Assembly: GCF_008642315.1 (NCBI RefSeq)
Contig: NZ_CP029192.1
Coordinates: 7,316,001-7,380,000, forward strand
Source of the DNA: Streptomyces venezuelae
Lineage (GTDB): Bacteria; Actinomycetota; Actinomycetes; Streptomycetales; Streptomycetaceae
Direction: 5' to 3'
Length of the DNA stretch: 64,000 nt
Shown here: one piece after another, positions 17,398-26,216 of the stretch
How the letters are laid out: the number at the start of each line of letters is the position of its first letter
Position numbering within the stretch: position 1 is the first letter of the stretch
The notes under the pieces: generated by a model
The model's database searches: none
Told to the model about the DNA's origin: nothing
What the model saw: the letters and a program-made list of their open reading frames with translations, nothing else
Program-made: the position numbers and the translations under genes

Positions 17398-20300
17398 ATG
17401 ACCGACACCGGCCAGGTCCCGGGTGAGGGACTGCCGGAGGGCGCAGGCAACGATGTGCCGTCCGGGCCCGTGCAGGGCATGGGGGCGCAGCAGCCGGGCG
17501 TTCCCGCTCCGGGTGCGTATCCCTTTGCCGATCCCGCCGCCGCTCCCGCCGACGAGGACGACCTGCTGCTGATGCCGGGCGCCCAGGGCGCGTGGGGCGA
17601 GGGCCTCGCGGCGCAGGGCGGATACGTCGGCCAGCCGGCCCACGCCGCCCATCAGCCGGGACCGCACGAGACGTCCGGCAGGGACAGCGGTTCGGTCGAC
17701 CTGAACGGCGTCCGGCTGCCCGGCTCCACTCCGGCGCCCTCGCATCCGGGTCCCGCCCGTCGTCCGCTGCACCACGGCCCGTCGGGCCCCGCCGTGCCGG
17801 ACGGCTCGGGGAGCCCGGTGCGTTCGCTCGCCGACCGCGGGCCCGCGGGTGTGACGCCCGCGCCCGCTCCTGCTCCGCAGCATGTCGCGCAGGCCCGCCA
17901 CGCGGGGCCGCCGACCGGACCCGAGTACCTCGACATCCCGCGGGACGAGGCGGGGCTGCCGCTGCCGGGACCGCAGCTCGGCGAGATCCCGCCGCAGGGC
18001 GCGACGCCGTGGGCGTCGCCGCAGGAGCGGGCGGCCGGTCAGGAGCAGGCCGGTCAGGAGCAGACCGGGCAGGAGGCGTACGGCGCACCAGCAGAAACGG
18101 TCGTCCCGCACGTCACGGAGGCCCCGGCCGCCACGGAGGTCCCGGCCGACACAGGTGTCCCCGTGGGCGCTGGCGTCCCGGTCGGTACAGGCGTCCCGGT
18201 CGGCACAGGCGTCCCGGAAGCCGCGGGTGACGCACCCGTCGCACCGGCACCGCAGGCCACGGACGTGCCGCAGGCGCAGGACGCCGTGCCCTTCGCGCTC
18301 CCGACCGAGGCGCCCGAGCTGTCCGAGGTGCCCGAGGTGCCTTCGGCCGCCGCCGTGGGCGCCCCCGACTTCCCGCACGCCGCGGACGCCGGCGCAGGCC
18401 AGGCCGACCCCGTGGCGCAGCAGGGCGCCGAGCTCGGCCAGGTCCCGTCGGAGGAGCAGCAGTTCCCCGTCGCGGAGCAGCCCGCGTTCGCGCAGGCCGT
18501 GCCCGCCGGTGTCGGCGGGCCCGCGTTCGCCGTCGCCTCCGCCCAGCCGTGGGACGGCGCGCAGATCCCGCACGCCCCCGAGGCCGTACAGCCCAACTTC
18601 GCCCCCGAGGCCCGGCATGCCGCGCCGGGCCCGCACCACCCCGAGGGGCAGCCCGCGCAGGGTCCTGCCGCGCCCGCGGACGCGCCGCTTCCCGGCGGGT
18701 TCGACGGCGCCCAAGGTCCCGCGCCCATCGGCCAGTTCGTGCCGGTGAACGGCACGGTCCCGACCACGCCCCACCTGGCCCCGACGCCGCCGCACCCCCT
18801 GGCCGTCCCGCAGGAGGACCCGGCCGCGCAGCCCGCTCCCGAGAGCGCCGAAGGCGCGGAGGGCGCCGAGGGGGCCGAAGGCGCGCCCGTCGAGGCCGCC
18901 TCCGCCCCGGCTGCGGAGACCCCGACGGCTGAGGCCACGCCCGCACCGGCCCCGGAGTTCGTGGCTCCGGCCGCGGACGCCCCGGCCGCCGAGCCCGTGA
19001 CCCCCGAAGCCCCCGTCGGCGCCGACGTGACGCCGGAGGCCGCCGAGCAGCCCGCCGTCACCGTCCCCGCCCCGCGCGACGGCGCCCAGCCCACGCCGCT
19101 GCCCGATGCCGTGTCGGACGAGGCGACGGGGGAGGCCCCCGCCGGTGAAGCGGCGCGCGAGGCATCGTCCGAGGTCGCGGAGACCCCCCAGGTCCCGCCG
19201 GTCTCCGGTGTGCCCCGTATTGTCTCCTCTGCGGCGGCTCCGACCGAGTTCCCGGCCGCCCCCGAGACGGCCGACCCGGCCGACGAGTTGGACGAGGCCG
19301 ACGAAGTCATCTCGTTCGAACCGATCGAAGCGAACGAAGTGACCGAAGTGGCCGAAGCACCCGAGATGGCCGAAGCGCCTGAAGCAGTCGTACCGGCCGC
19401 AGCCGCACCCGCGCCTGCGCCTGCCCCCCTGCCCGAGACGGCCGACGAGGCCGTGGCTCCCGCGGCCCCCGGGCAGTCCGAGGGCCCCGAGCTCCTCGCC
19501 CCCGTCGCCGCTCCGGACGCCCCTGAGGCGGGGGAGGGCGCGGACGCCGACGCCCCGGAGATCCTGATGGTCGCGCCCGCCGACGCGGGCGGCGCCCCGG
19601 CGCCCGAGGCACAGACGCAGGCAGAGGCACACGCCGAAGTCGGGACCGACGCCGAGGCCGGAGAGTCCGCCCCGGAACTCGCCGAGCCCGTCGCGTCCCC
19701 CGGCACCGCCGCTCCCGGCTACGCCGACGCCGAGCGCGAGGCCATCCTGCGCGTCATGCGCGAGCGCCGCGACATCCGCAACGGCTTCCGCAGCGACGCC
19801 ATCCCGCACGAGGTGCTGCTCCGCGTGCTGGAGGCCGCGCACACCGCGCCGTCGGTCGGCCACTCCCAGCCCTGGGACTTCGTCGTCATCAAGTCCGCCG
19901 AGACCCGGCGCTCGATGCACGAACTGGCCGCGCGCCAGCGCGACGCGTACGCCAAGTCCCTCCCCAAGGGCCGCGCGAAGCAGTTCAAGGAACTGAAGAT
20001 CGAGGCCATCCTCGACACCCCGGTGAACATCGTCGTCACCGCCGACCCCACCCGCGGCGGCCGCCACACCCTCGGCCGGCACACCCAGCCGCAGATGGCC
20101 CCCTACTCCTCGGCGCTCGCCGTCGAGAACCTCTGGCTCGCCGCGCGTGCCGAAGGCCTCGGCGTCGGCTGGGTCAGCTTCTTCGACGAGCGCGAGATGG
20201 TGCGCGCCCTCGGCCTGCCCGAGCACCTCGAAGTCGTGGCGTACCTCTGCGTGGGGTACGTCGACGAGTTCCCGGACGAGCCCGAGCTGATGCAGGCCGG

Positions 20301-21435
20301 CTGGTCCAAGCGCCGCCCGCTCTCCTGGGTCGTCCACGAGGAGACGTACGGCCGCCGCGCCCTGCCCGGCGAGGACCCGCACGACTTGCTCGCCGAGACC
20401 GTGGCCAACATCCGTCCGCTGGACGCCAAGGCGCTCGGCGAGGCGTGGGAACGGCAGAAGCGGATGACGAAGCCGCCGGGCGCGCTCGGCATGCTGGAGA
20501 TCATCTCCGCCCAGCTCTCCGGTCTCTCCCGGATGTGCCCGCCGCCCATCCCGGAGCCCGCGGCCGTCGCGATCTTCGCGGGCGACCACGGCGTGCACGC
20601 CCAGGGCGTCACCGCCTGGCCCCAGGAGGTGACCGCGCAGATGGTCGCCAACTTCCTCGGCGGCGGCGCGGTCTGCAACGCCTTCGCCAACCAGGTGGGT
20701 GCCGAGGTCTGCGTCATCGACGTCGGCGTGGCGAGCGAACTCCCGGCCACGCCTGGCCTGCTGCCCCGCAAGGTCCGCGCGGGCACGGCCGACATGACGA
20801 CCGGACCCGCCCTGACCCGCGAAGAGGTCAAGGCGGCCATCGAGGTCGGCATCGAGACGGCCCGCGACCTCGTGGCGGCGGGCAACAAGGCGCTGCTGAC
20901 GGGTGAGATGGGCATCGCGAACACGACGGCGTCCGCGGCCCTCATCTCCGTCTACACCGACACCGACCCGGCCGAGGTCACCGGTCGCGGTACAGGCATC
21001 AACGACGAGATGCACACCCGCAAGGTCGAGGTCGTCCGCCGCGCCCTGGACCTGCACCAGTGCGACCCCGCGGACCCGATCGGCGTCCTCGCGGCCATCG
21101 GTGGCCTGGAGCACGCGGCCATGGTGGGCCTGCTCCTCGGCGGCGCGTCCCTGCGTACGCCGGTGATCCTGGACGGCGTCAGCGCCGGCGCCGCCGCCCT
21201 GGTGGCCCGCGCCATCGCCCCCGAGGTCCTCGCGGCCTGCATCGCGGGACACCGCAGCGCGGAGCCCGGCCACGTGGCGGCCCTCAACAAGCTGGGCCTG
21301 CGCCCCCTGGTCGACCTGGACCTCCGCCTCGGCGAGGGCACGGGCGCGCTCCTGGCCCTGCCGGTGGTACAGAGCGCGGCCCGCGCGATGCACGAGGTGG
21401 CCACGTTCGACTCGGCGGGCGTCACCGAGAAGTAG
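17398..21435 (+). CDS. cobT: BluB-CobT fusion with long disordered N-terminus
   Basis: A 1345-residue protein with three parts. Residues 1 to about 770 are low-complexity, rich in Ala, Pro, Glu and Val, with tandem repeats (GVPVGTGVPVGTGVP near residue 265; EGAEGAEGAEGA near 485); it should be disordered. Residues about 775-1000 match BluB, the flavin-dependent 5,6-dimethylbenzimidazole synthase (RERRDIRNGFR, HTAPSVGHSQPWDFV, GVGWVSFF). Residues about 1002-1345 match CobT, which attaches that base to ribose phosphate (RMTKPPGALG, FAGDHGVHAQGV, LLTGEMGIANTT, LGEGTGA with the catalytic Glu). One chain thus makes and activates the lower ligand of B12. ATG at 17398 has GAGGGG seven bases upstream; an ATG at 17380 is the alternative. 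Length is far above normal for CobT (about 350). Confidence 0.88.
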   Translation: MTDTGQVPGEGLPEGAGNDVPSGPVQGMGAQQPGVPAPGAYPFADPAAAPADEDDLLLMPGAQGAWGEGLAAQGGYVGQPAHAAHQPGPHETSGRDSGSVDLNGVRLPGSTPAPSHPGPARRPLHHGPSGPAVPDGSGSPVRSLADRGPAGVTPAPAPAPQHVAQARHAGPPTGPEYLDIPRDEAGLPLPGPQLGEIPPQGATPWASPQERAAGQEQAGQEQTGQEAYGAPAETVVPHVTEAPAATEVPADTGVPVGAGVPVGTGVPVGTGVPEAAGDAPVAPAPQATDVPQAQDAVPFALPTEAPELSEVPEVPSAAAVGAPDFPHAADAGAGQADPVAQQGAELGQVPSEEQQFPVAEQPAFAQAVPAGVGGPAFAVASAQPWDGAQIPHAPEAVQPNFAPEARHAAPGPHHPEGQPAQGPAAPADAPLPGGFDGAQGPAPIGQFVPVNGTVPTTPHLAPTPPHPLAVPQEDPAAQPAPESAEGAEGAEGAEGAPVEAASAPAAETPTAEATPAPAPEFVAPAADAPAAEPVTPEAPVGADVTPEAAEQPAVTVPAPRDGAQPTPLPDAVSDEATGEAPAGEAAREASSEVAETPQVPPVSGVPRIVSSAAAPTEFPAAPETADPADELDEADEVISFEPIEANEVTEVAEAPEMAEAPEAVVPAAAAPAPAPAPLPETADEAVAPAAPGQSEGPELLAPVAAPDAPEAGEGADADAPEILMVAPADAGGAPAPEAQTQAEAHAEVGTDAEAGESAPELAEPVASPGTAAPGYADAEREAILRVMRERRDIRNGFRSDAIPHEVLLRVLEAAHTAPSVGHSQPWDFVVIKSAETRRSMHELAARQRDAYAKSLPKGRAKQFKELKIEAILDTPVNIVVTADPTRGGRHTLGRHTQPQMAPYSSALAVENLWLAARAEGLGVGWVSFFDEREMVRALGLPEHLEVVAYLCVGYVDEFPDEPELMQAGWSKRRPLSWVVHEETYGRRALPGEDPHDLLAETVANIRPLDAKALGEAWERQKRMTKPPGALGMLEIISAQLSGLSRMCPPPIPEPAAVAIFAGDHGVHAQGVTAWPQEVTAQMVANFLGGGAVCNAFANQVGAEVCVIDVGVASELPATPGLLPRKVRAGTADMTTGPALTREEVKAAIEVGIETARDLVAAGNKALLTGEMGIANTTASAALISVYTDTDPAEVTGRGTGINDEMHTRKVEVVRRALDLHQCDPADPIGVLAAIGGLEHAAMVGLLLGGASLRTPVILDGVSAGAAALVARAIAPEVLAACIAGHRSAEPGHVAALNKLGLRPLVDLDLRLGEGTGALLALPVVQSAARAMHEVATFDSAGVTEK

Positions 21436-21443
21436 TCACGGGG

Positions 21444-21532
21444 CCCACCCGTTCCCGCCGCCCGCGTTCGGGGGCAGGCGTTCCGCTGGAGGTCCCCCAG
21501 GTCCTCAAGACACCGGGGGAGGAACGGGTGGG
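21444..21532 (+). terminator. Long-range inverted repeat after bluB-cobT
   Basis: CCCACCCGTTCC (21444-21455) and GGAACGGGTGGG (21521-21532) are perfect 12-base inverted copies separated by 65 bases, starting 8 bases after the stop codon. They could form the base of a large structured terminator. Confidence 0.5.
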
Positions 21533-21563
21533 CACGAACGCCCACGGCCCGCAGACGCACGAC

Positions 21564-21617
21564 GGGGTTCGGGGCGGAGCCCCGGTTTCGGGAAGGGGCG
21601 GGCTCGGGGAAAGACAC
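21564..21617. repeat. Streptomyces-type GGGGCGGAGCCCC repeat
   Basis: The sequence around GGGGCGGAGCCCC (21571-21583) with flanking GGTTCGG and GGTTTCGGG is a common type of Streptomyces extragenic repeat. The same core is present at about 56242-56255 in this window. It could form a short hairpin with a GGA loop. Confidence 0.5.
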
Positions 21618-21712
21618 GCTCACCCGCCCAGCCATACTGAACCCGCACGTCGAAGCAGCCGCCCCACCGTCGCAGCGGCCCCCGCAACGCCCCGCACGAG
21701 GAGCCCCCAGCC

Positions 21713-22951
21713 ATGCCGATGGCCGAAAACCCCGCCTACCCCGTAGGCCTCCGCCTCACCGGCCGCCGCGTCGTCGTCCTCGGCGGCGGTCAGGTCGCCC
21801 AGCGCCGCCTGCCGGCACTCATCAACGCGGGCGCGGACATCACCCTCGTATCCCCTTCGGCCACCCCCTCCGTGGAAGCGATGGCCGACGCGGGCGAGCT
21901 CACCTGGACCAGGCGCCGCTACGAGCCGGGCGACCTCCAGGACGCCTGGTACGCCCTGATCGCCACCAGCGACGCGGAGGCGAACACCCAGGCCTCCGCC
22001 GAGGCCGAGGCCCACCGCGTCTGGTGCGTGCGTTCCGACGACGCCGAGGAGGCCACCGCCTGGACCCCGGCCACGGGCCGCTCCGAGGGCGTCACGGTCG
22101 CCGTCCTCTCCTCCGACATCAACGACCGCGACCCCCGCCGCACCGCCGCCATCCGTGACGCGGTCGTCGAGGGCCTGCGCGACGGCAGCCTCGTCGCCCC
22201 GCACCTGCGCACCCGTAACCCCGGCGTCGCCCTCGTCGGCGGCGGCCCCGGCGACCCCGACCTGATCACCGTCCGCGGCCGCCGCCTCCTCGCCGCCGCC
22301 GACGTCGTCATTGCCGACCGGCTCGGCCCCCGCGACCTCCTCGACGAGCTGCCGCCGCACGTCGAGATCATCGACGCCGCCAAGATCCCGTACGGCCGTT
22401 TCATGGCCCAGGAGGCCATCAACAACGCCCTGATCGAGCACGCCAAGCAGGGCAAGGCCGTCGTCCGCCTGAAGGGCGGCGACCCGTACGTCTACGGCCG
22501 CGGCATGGAGGAGCTCCAGGCACTCGCCGAAGCGGGCATCACCTGCACCGTCGTACCCGGCATCTCCAGCTCGATCTCGGTGCCCTCGGCGGCCGGCATC
22601 CCCGTCACCCACCGCGGCGTCGCCCACGAGTTCACGGTGGTCAGCGGCCATGTGGCACCGGACGACGAGCGCTCCCTGGTCGACTGGGAGTCCCTCGCCA
22701 AACTGCGCGGCACCCTCGTGATCCTCATGGGCGTCGACAAGATCGGCAAGATCGCGGCGGCACTGATCGCCCACGGCAAGGCGGCCGACACCCCGCTCGC
22801 CCTCATCCAGGAGGGCACGACGGCCGCCCAGCGTCGTGTCGACGCCACGCTCGGCACGGTCGCCGAAGCGGTCCGCACCCACGAGGTGAAGCCCCCCGCC
22901 GTCATCGTGATCGGGGACGTCGTGAAGGTCGGCCCCGAGCCCCTCGCGTGA
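21713..22951 (+). CDS. cysG: Siroheme synthase (uroporphyrinogen-III C-methyltransferase/precorrin-2 dehydrogenase)
   Basis: A 412-residue bifunctional enzyme. The N-terminal domain (to about residue 160) is the precorrin-2 dehydrogenase/ferrochelatase type with NAD-binding VVVLGGGQVAQRRL. The C-terminal domain is uroporphyrinogen-III C-methyltransferase, with signature VGGGPGDPDLITVRG, ADRLGP, RLKGGDPYVYGRGMEE and PGISSSISVPSAAGIPVTHRG. Precorrin-2 feeds siroheme (sulfite and nitrite reductases) and B12. Its location next to cbiET and cobT suits both pathways. The start is the ATG at 21713 with CGAGGAG upstream. Confidence 0.94.
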   Translation: MPMAENPAYPVGLRLTGRRVVVLGGGQVAQRRLPALINAGADITLVSPSATPSVEAMADAGELTWTRRRYEPGDLQDAWYALIATSDAEANTQASAEAEAHRVWCVRSDDAEEATAWTPATGRSEGVTVAVLSSDINDRDPRRTAAIRDAVVEGLRDGSLVAPHLRTRNPGVALVGGGPGDPDLITVRGRRLLAAADVVIADRLGPRDLLDELPPHVEIIDAAKIPYGRFMAQEAINNALIEHAKQGKAVVRLKGGDPYVYGRGMEELQALAEAGITCTVVPGISSSISVPSAAGIPVTHRGVAHEFTVVSGHVAPDDERSLVDWESLAKLRGTLVILMGVDKIGKIAAALIAHGKAADTPLALIQEGTTAAQRRVDATLGTVAEAVRTHEVKPPAVIVIGDVVKVGPEPLA

Positions 22952-23006
22952 CGCACGTACCGCCCACCCCCAAGTAACCAGCGGTAACGGAACCTCTCCG
23001 CAGCCG

Positions 23007-23035
23007 TTGGCACCACACCCAGGACAAGGCAGTAT
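23007..23035 (+). promoter_or_regulatory. Promoter giving a leaderless RNA methyltransferase mRNA
   Basis: TTGGCA (23007-23012) and CAGTAT (23030-23035) are separated by 17 bases. Initiation seven bases further lies on the GTG start codon at 23042, and no ribosome-binding site is present. Confidence 0.6.
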
Positions 23036-23041
23036 CACCCT

Positions 23042-23860
23042 GTGGCTGATCTCATCACCGTCGACGACCCCGACGACCCGCGCCTGCGCGACTACACAGG
23101 CCTGACCGACGTCGAGCTGCGCCGCAAGCGCGAACCGGCCGAGGGACTGTTCATCGCGGAGGGCGAGAAGGTCATCAGACGGGCCAAGGACGCCGGGTAC
23201 GAGATGCGGTCCATGCTGCTCTCGGCCAAGTGGGTCGACGTCATGCGCGACGTCATCGACGAGCTCCCGGCCCCGGTGTACGCGGTCAGCCCCGACCTCG
23301 CCGAGCGGGTCACCGGCTACCACGTGCACCGCGGCGCCCTCGCCTCCATGCAGCGCAAGCCGCTGCCCACCGCCGACGAGCTCCTCGCGACCACTCGCCG
23401 CGTCGTCGTCATGGAGGCGGTCAACGACCACACCAACATCGGCGCGATCTTCCGCTCGGCCGCCGCGCTCGGCATGGACGCGGTGCTGCTCTCCCCGGAC
23501 TGCGCCGACCCGCTGTACCGCCGCTCGGTGAAGGTCTCGATGGGCGCGGTCTTCTCCGTGCCGTACGCCCGCCTGGAGTCCTGGCCCAAGGGCCTGGAGG
23601 GAGTGCGCGAGGCCGGCTTCGACCTGCTCGCCCTCACCCCCGACGAGAAGGCCAAGTCGCTGGACGAGGTGGCACCGCACCGCATGGACCGTGTCGCCCT
23701 GATGCTCGGCGCCGAGGGCGACGGTCTCTCCACCCAGGCGCTGGTCGCCGCCGACGAATGGGTCCGCATCCCGATGGCCCACGGCGTGGACTCGCTCAAC
23801 GTGGGCGCGGCGGCCGCGGTGGCGTTCTACGCGGTGGCGACGGGCCGTCCGAACCTCTGA
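23042..23860 (+). CDS. SpoU/TrmH family RNA 2'-O-methyltransferase
   Basis: A 272-residue SPOUT-class methyltransferase that modifies the 2'-hydroxyl of a tRNA or rRNA nucleotide. Motif 1 is VNDHTNIGAIFRSAAALGMD, motif 2 MLGAEGDGLS and motif 3 IPMAHGVDSLNVGAAAAV, which form the knotted SAM site. An N-terminal substrate-binding region with LFIAEGEKVI resembles the L30e-like domain of rRNA methylases. GTG start, probably leaderless. The target nucleotide is not deducible. Confidence 0.9.
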   Translation: MADLITVDDPDDPRLRDYTGLTDVELRRKREPAEGLFIAEGEKVIRRAKDAGYEMRSMLLSAKWVDVMRDVIDELPAPVYAVSPDLAERVTGYHVHRGALASMQRKPLPTADELLATTRRVVVMEAVNDHTNIGAIFRSAAALGMDAVLLSPDCADPLYRRSVKVSMGAVFSVPYARLESWPKGLEGVREAGFDLLALTPDEKAKSLDEVAPHRMDRVALMLGAEGDGLSTQALVAADEWVRIPMAHGVDSLNVGAAAAVAFYAVATGRPNL

Positions 23861-25219
23861 TCAGCCGCGGGCACCGTGCGGTCCCGGACCGACCGCCCCG
23901 CCCTGTGCGGGCTGCTGCTGGTGCACGCCCGTGTCGCCGAGGCTCCGCGCGGGCCCCTGGCACCCCTGCGCCGCCGCGATGCCGAGTGCCACCAGCAGCG
24001 TCACGACCACGAACACGAAGATCCGCTGTCGCAGCAGCCGCGGGTTGGCGGGCCCCCTCCGGCCCGTCCCCGTGGTGCGCGGACCCGGACGCCCGCCACG
24101 CGTCGTGTTGCGCGGCCCCGAGGGCCGGGAACCCGAGCCGGACCGCGAGGCGCCGGGGCGGGAGGCCCCGGTCCGCGACGAGCCGGTGCGCGAGGCTCCC
24201 GTCCGGGACGAGCCGGTACGCGAAGGGCCGGTCCGCGGCGCCGCCGTCCGGGACGAGCCGGAGCGCGGCGGGGGAGTGAAGCCCGGGGCGGCACGCCGCT
24301 GGGTGCGCTCGTCCAGGTAGCCGTCGGCGAGCCGGCCGGTGGGCCGGTCGTGGTCCTGGCGGGGCGCGGGCGGCCGGACGTCGCCGATCCCCTGCGCCTC
24401 GCGGGCGGCGATCTCCTTCAGCCGCAGCGACAGCTGCAGCGTGCTGGGGCGTTCCTCCGGGTCCTTCGCCAGGCAGGCCCTGATGAGCGGCGCGAGCGCG
24501 TCGGGCACGCCGTGCAGCTGCGCCTCCTCGTGGACCACCCGGTACAGCATGACCTCGGAACTGCCGTGCCCGAAGGGTGAGTCCGCCATGCCCGCGTAGG
24601 CCAGCGTGGCGCCGAGCGCGAAGACGTCGGTCGCGGGGGTGACGGCGGCGCCGCGCACCTGCTCGGGAGCGAGGAAGCCGGGCGATCCCACGGCGGTGCC
24701 GACATGCGTCAGGGTCGAGGCGCCGGTGGCCCACGCGATCCCGAAGTCGATGATCCGCGGCCCCTTGGGGGACAGCAGGATGTTGGACGGCTTGAGGTCA
24801 CGGTGCACGACACCGGCCTCGTGCACGGCCACGAGTCCCTCGGCGAGCGCCGAACCGACCACGGCCACGTCGGCCGCGGAGAGCGGGCCCTCGGCGGCGA
24901 CCTTGTCGTGCAGCGAGGGCCCGGGAACGTACTGCGTGGCGAACCACGGCCGGTCGGCGTCCAGGTCGGCGGCGACGAGCCGCGCGGTGCAGCCGCCCCT
25001 GATCCTGCGTGCGGCGGAGACCTCGCGGGCGAACCGCGACCGGAACTCCTGATCCTCCGCCAGGTCGGGCCGGATCACCTTGAGGGCGACGCGCTGCCCC
25101 CGCCGGTCCGACCCCAAATAGACGACCCCCATGCCGCCGGCGCCCAGGCGCCTGTGCAGCCTGAACGAGCCGACGACACGCGGGTCCTCGCGCCGGAGCC
25201 GCATCATCGCCATGTCCAT
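23861..25219 (-). CDS. Membrane-anchored Ser/Thr protein kinase
   Basis: A 452-residue Hanks-type kinase. The P-loop is LGAGGMGVVYLG, the ATP lysine is in VALKVIRPDL, the catalytic loop is VVHRDLKPSNILL, the metal site is DFGIA, and APEQ marks the activation-segment end, all within the first 265 residues. A linker of about 120 residues follows, with tandem SRTG(S/A/P) repeats. One transmembrane helix, RIFVFVVVTLLVALGIAAA, lies near the C-terminus, leaving a short Gln/Gly-rich outer tail and no sensor domain. The frame is open to a GTG at 25249, but a TAAGCT -10 box overlaps that codon, so the ATG at 25219 is more likely. Targets unknown. Confidence 0.88.
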   Translation of the reverse strand: MDMAMMRLRREDPRVVGSFRLHRRLGAGGMGVVYLGSDRRGQRVALKVIRPDLAEDQEFRSRFAREVSAARRIRGGCTARLVAADLDADRPWFATQYVPGPSLHDKVAAEGPLSAADVAVVGSALAEGLVAVHEAGVVHRDLKPSNILLSPKGPRIIDFGIAWATGASTLTHVGTAVGSPGFLAPEQVRGAAVTPATDVFALGATLAYAGMADSPFGHGSSEVMLYRVVHEEAQLHGVPDALAPLIRACLAKDPEERPSTLQLSLRLKEIAAREAQGIGDVRPPAPRQDHDRPTGRLADGYLDERTQRRAAPGFTPPPRSGSSRTAAPRTGPSRTGSSRTGASRTGSSRTGASRPGASRSGSGSRPSGPRNTTRGGRPGPRTTGTGRRGPANPRLLRQRIFVFVVVTLLVALGIAAAQGCQGPARSLGDTGVHQQQPAQGGAVGPGPHGARG

Positions 25220-25415
25220 CCCCGCTACCCGGTCCGTCTGACGAGCCACAGCTTACGTTTCCGCGGCCGGGCACGTGCAGAGGCCGCGCCCTCGCGGGGC
25301 GATCGATTGTCAGTGCCGGGTGGGAAACTTGAAGAGTGGTCAGGGGGCGCGGTGCGTGGGGTCGTTGCCGCGGACCCTCACGCCAACCATCCATCGCTGA
25401 AGGGGGATTGATCCC

Positions 25416-25694
25416 GTGAAGGGTGATCGCGTGGAGATAGTCGTGGATGCCGGTGACACGACCCGGACGTACGAAGTGGTGGCGAGCAGGGCGGGCCGCC
25501 GGGTGGAGACGGCGGTGCGCAGGGGAGTGGTGGAAGTGAGCGAAGTCACCCGTAGCGGCTCGGTGGTCCGCACGGCGCGCTTCATGGCCACACGGGTCCT
25601 GGCCCTGGTCGAGCAACCCGTCCCCAGGGAGGACTCCTCCGAGGTCAGGGCCGCCCCCTCAGGGTCTTCCCCGAGTCCTAGGACCACGTCCTAG
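25416..25694 (+). CDS. Small hypothetical protein (92 aa)
   Basis: No family is recognised. The first 65 residues look like a compact beta-rich domain (RVEIVVDAGDTTRTYEVVASRAGRRVETAV), and the C-terminal 25 residues are Ser/Pro-rich and probably disordered. GTG start with AGGGGGA about nine bases upstream. Divergent from the kinase gene, so it may share its regulatory region. The stop codon TAG is part of a GTCCTAGG palindrome. Confidence 0.6.
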   Translation: MKGDRVEIVVDAGDTTRTYEVVASRAGRRVETAVRRGVVEVSEVTRSGSVVRTARFMATRVLALVEQPVPREDSSEVRAAPSGSSPSPRTTS

Positions 25695-25695
25695 G
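25675..25695. repeat. GTCCTAGG double palindrome at gene end
   Basis: GTCCTAGGAC at 25675-25684 is itself a palindrome, and CCTAGGAC (25677-25684) is repeated inversely as GTCCTAGG (25688-25695) with a 3-base loop. It covers the last codons and stop of the 92-residue gene. It may serve as a short hairpin or a protein-binding site. Confidence 0.4.
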
Positions 25696-25804
25696 CCCCC
25701 ATCTCCACCCACGGGAGTACGTGCGCGCCGATCGGTCATCCTCCGGGAGGCCAGGCATTCGGTACGAGGGCATGACGCCCGGCAGGTCCCGCGGACCTAG
25801 ATTT

Positions 25805-25858
25805 GAGGTCAAGCGGCGGGTGTAGCACTCGTCCCCCGAGGTCAGACACTCGCCGCTT
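25805..25858. promoter_or_regulatory. Inverted and direct repeats before the 67-aa gene
   Basis: AAGCGGCGGGTGT (25811-25823) and ACACTCGCCGCTT (25846-25858) form a near-perfect inverted repeat (12 of 13). GAGGTCA occurs twice as a direct repeat (25805-25811 and 25839-25845). The block ends 35 bases before the ATG at 25894 and could be an operator or a 5' leader hairpin. Confidence 0.4.
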
Positions 25859-25893
25859 GCCAAAACCACATCGAAGCGGTCAGGAGAGGAATC

Positions 25894-26097
25894 ATGGCGG
25901 ACACGGCACCGCGGACCATGATCCGCACGCAAGGGCGCAGGTTCTCCGCGTTCGGCGTCCGCCCGTCCGGCACGCGCCACCCCCTGGTGGCGACGGCCAT
26001 GGTCCTCCCCCTGGCAGCCCTGCTCGTGGTCGTCTTCGGCGGCTGGGAAGCAGTGGTCACACAAGCGTCGTCCGTGGGCGTGATGCTGGGGCGCTGA
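25894..26097 (+). CDS. Small single-span membrane protein (67 aa)
   Basis: Unknown function. A polar, basic N-terminus of about 30 residues is followed by one transmembrane helix, LVATAMVLPLAALLVVVFGGW, and a short tail. ATG at 25894 has the strong site AGGAGAGG eight bases upstream, and a 15-bp terminator follows, so the gene looks real and monocistronic. Confidence 0.65.
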   Translation: MADTAPRTMIRTQGRRFSAFGVRPSGTRHPLVATAMVLPLAALLVVVFGGWEAVVTQASSVGVMLGR

Positions 26098-26182
26098 GCG
26101 GCGCCCCAGGCCCGGAAGAGCGGTCCGGGCGGGGACATCCGGCCATGAAACCCCGTGGGGACGGGGGTGCGGCGGACGGCAG

Positions 26183-26216
26183 AATGCCCGCGCAGCTGGG
26201 GAGCTGCGCGGGCATT
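26183..26216 (+). terminator. Strong terminator after the 67-aa gene
   Basis: AATGCCCGCGCAGCT (26183-26197) and AGCTGCGCGGGCATT (26202-26216) form a perfect 15-bp stem with loop GGGG. Confidence 0.88.
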
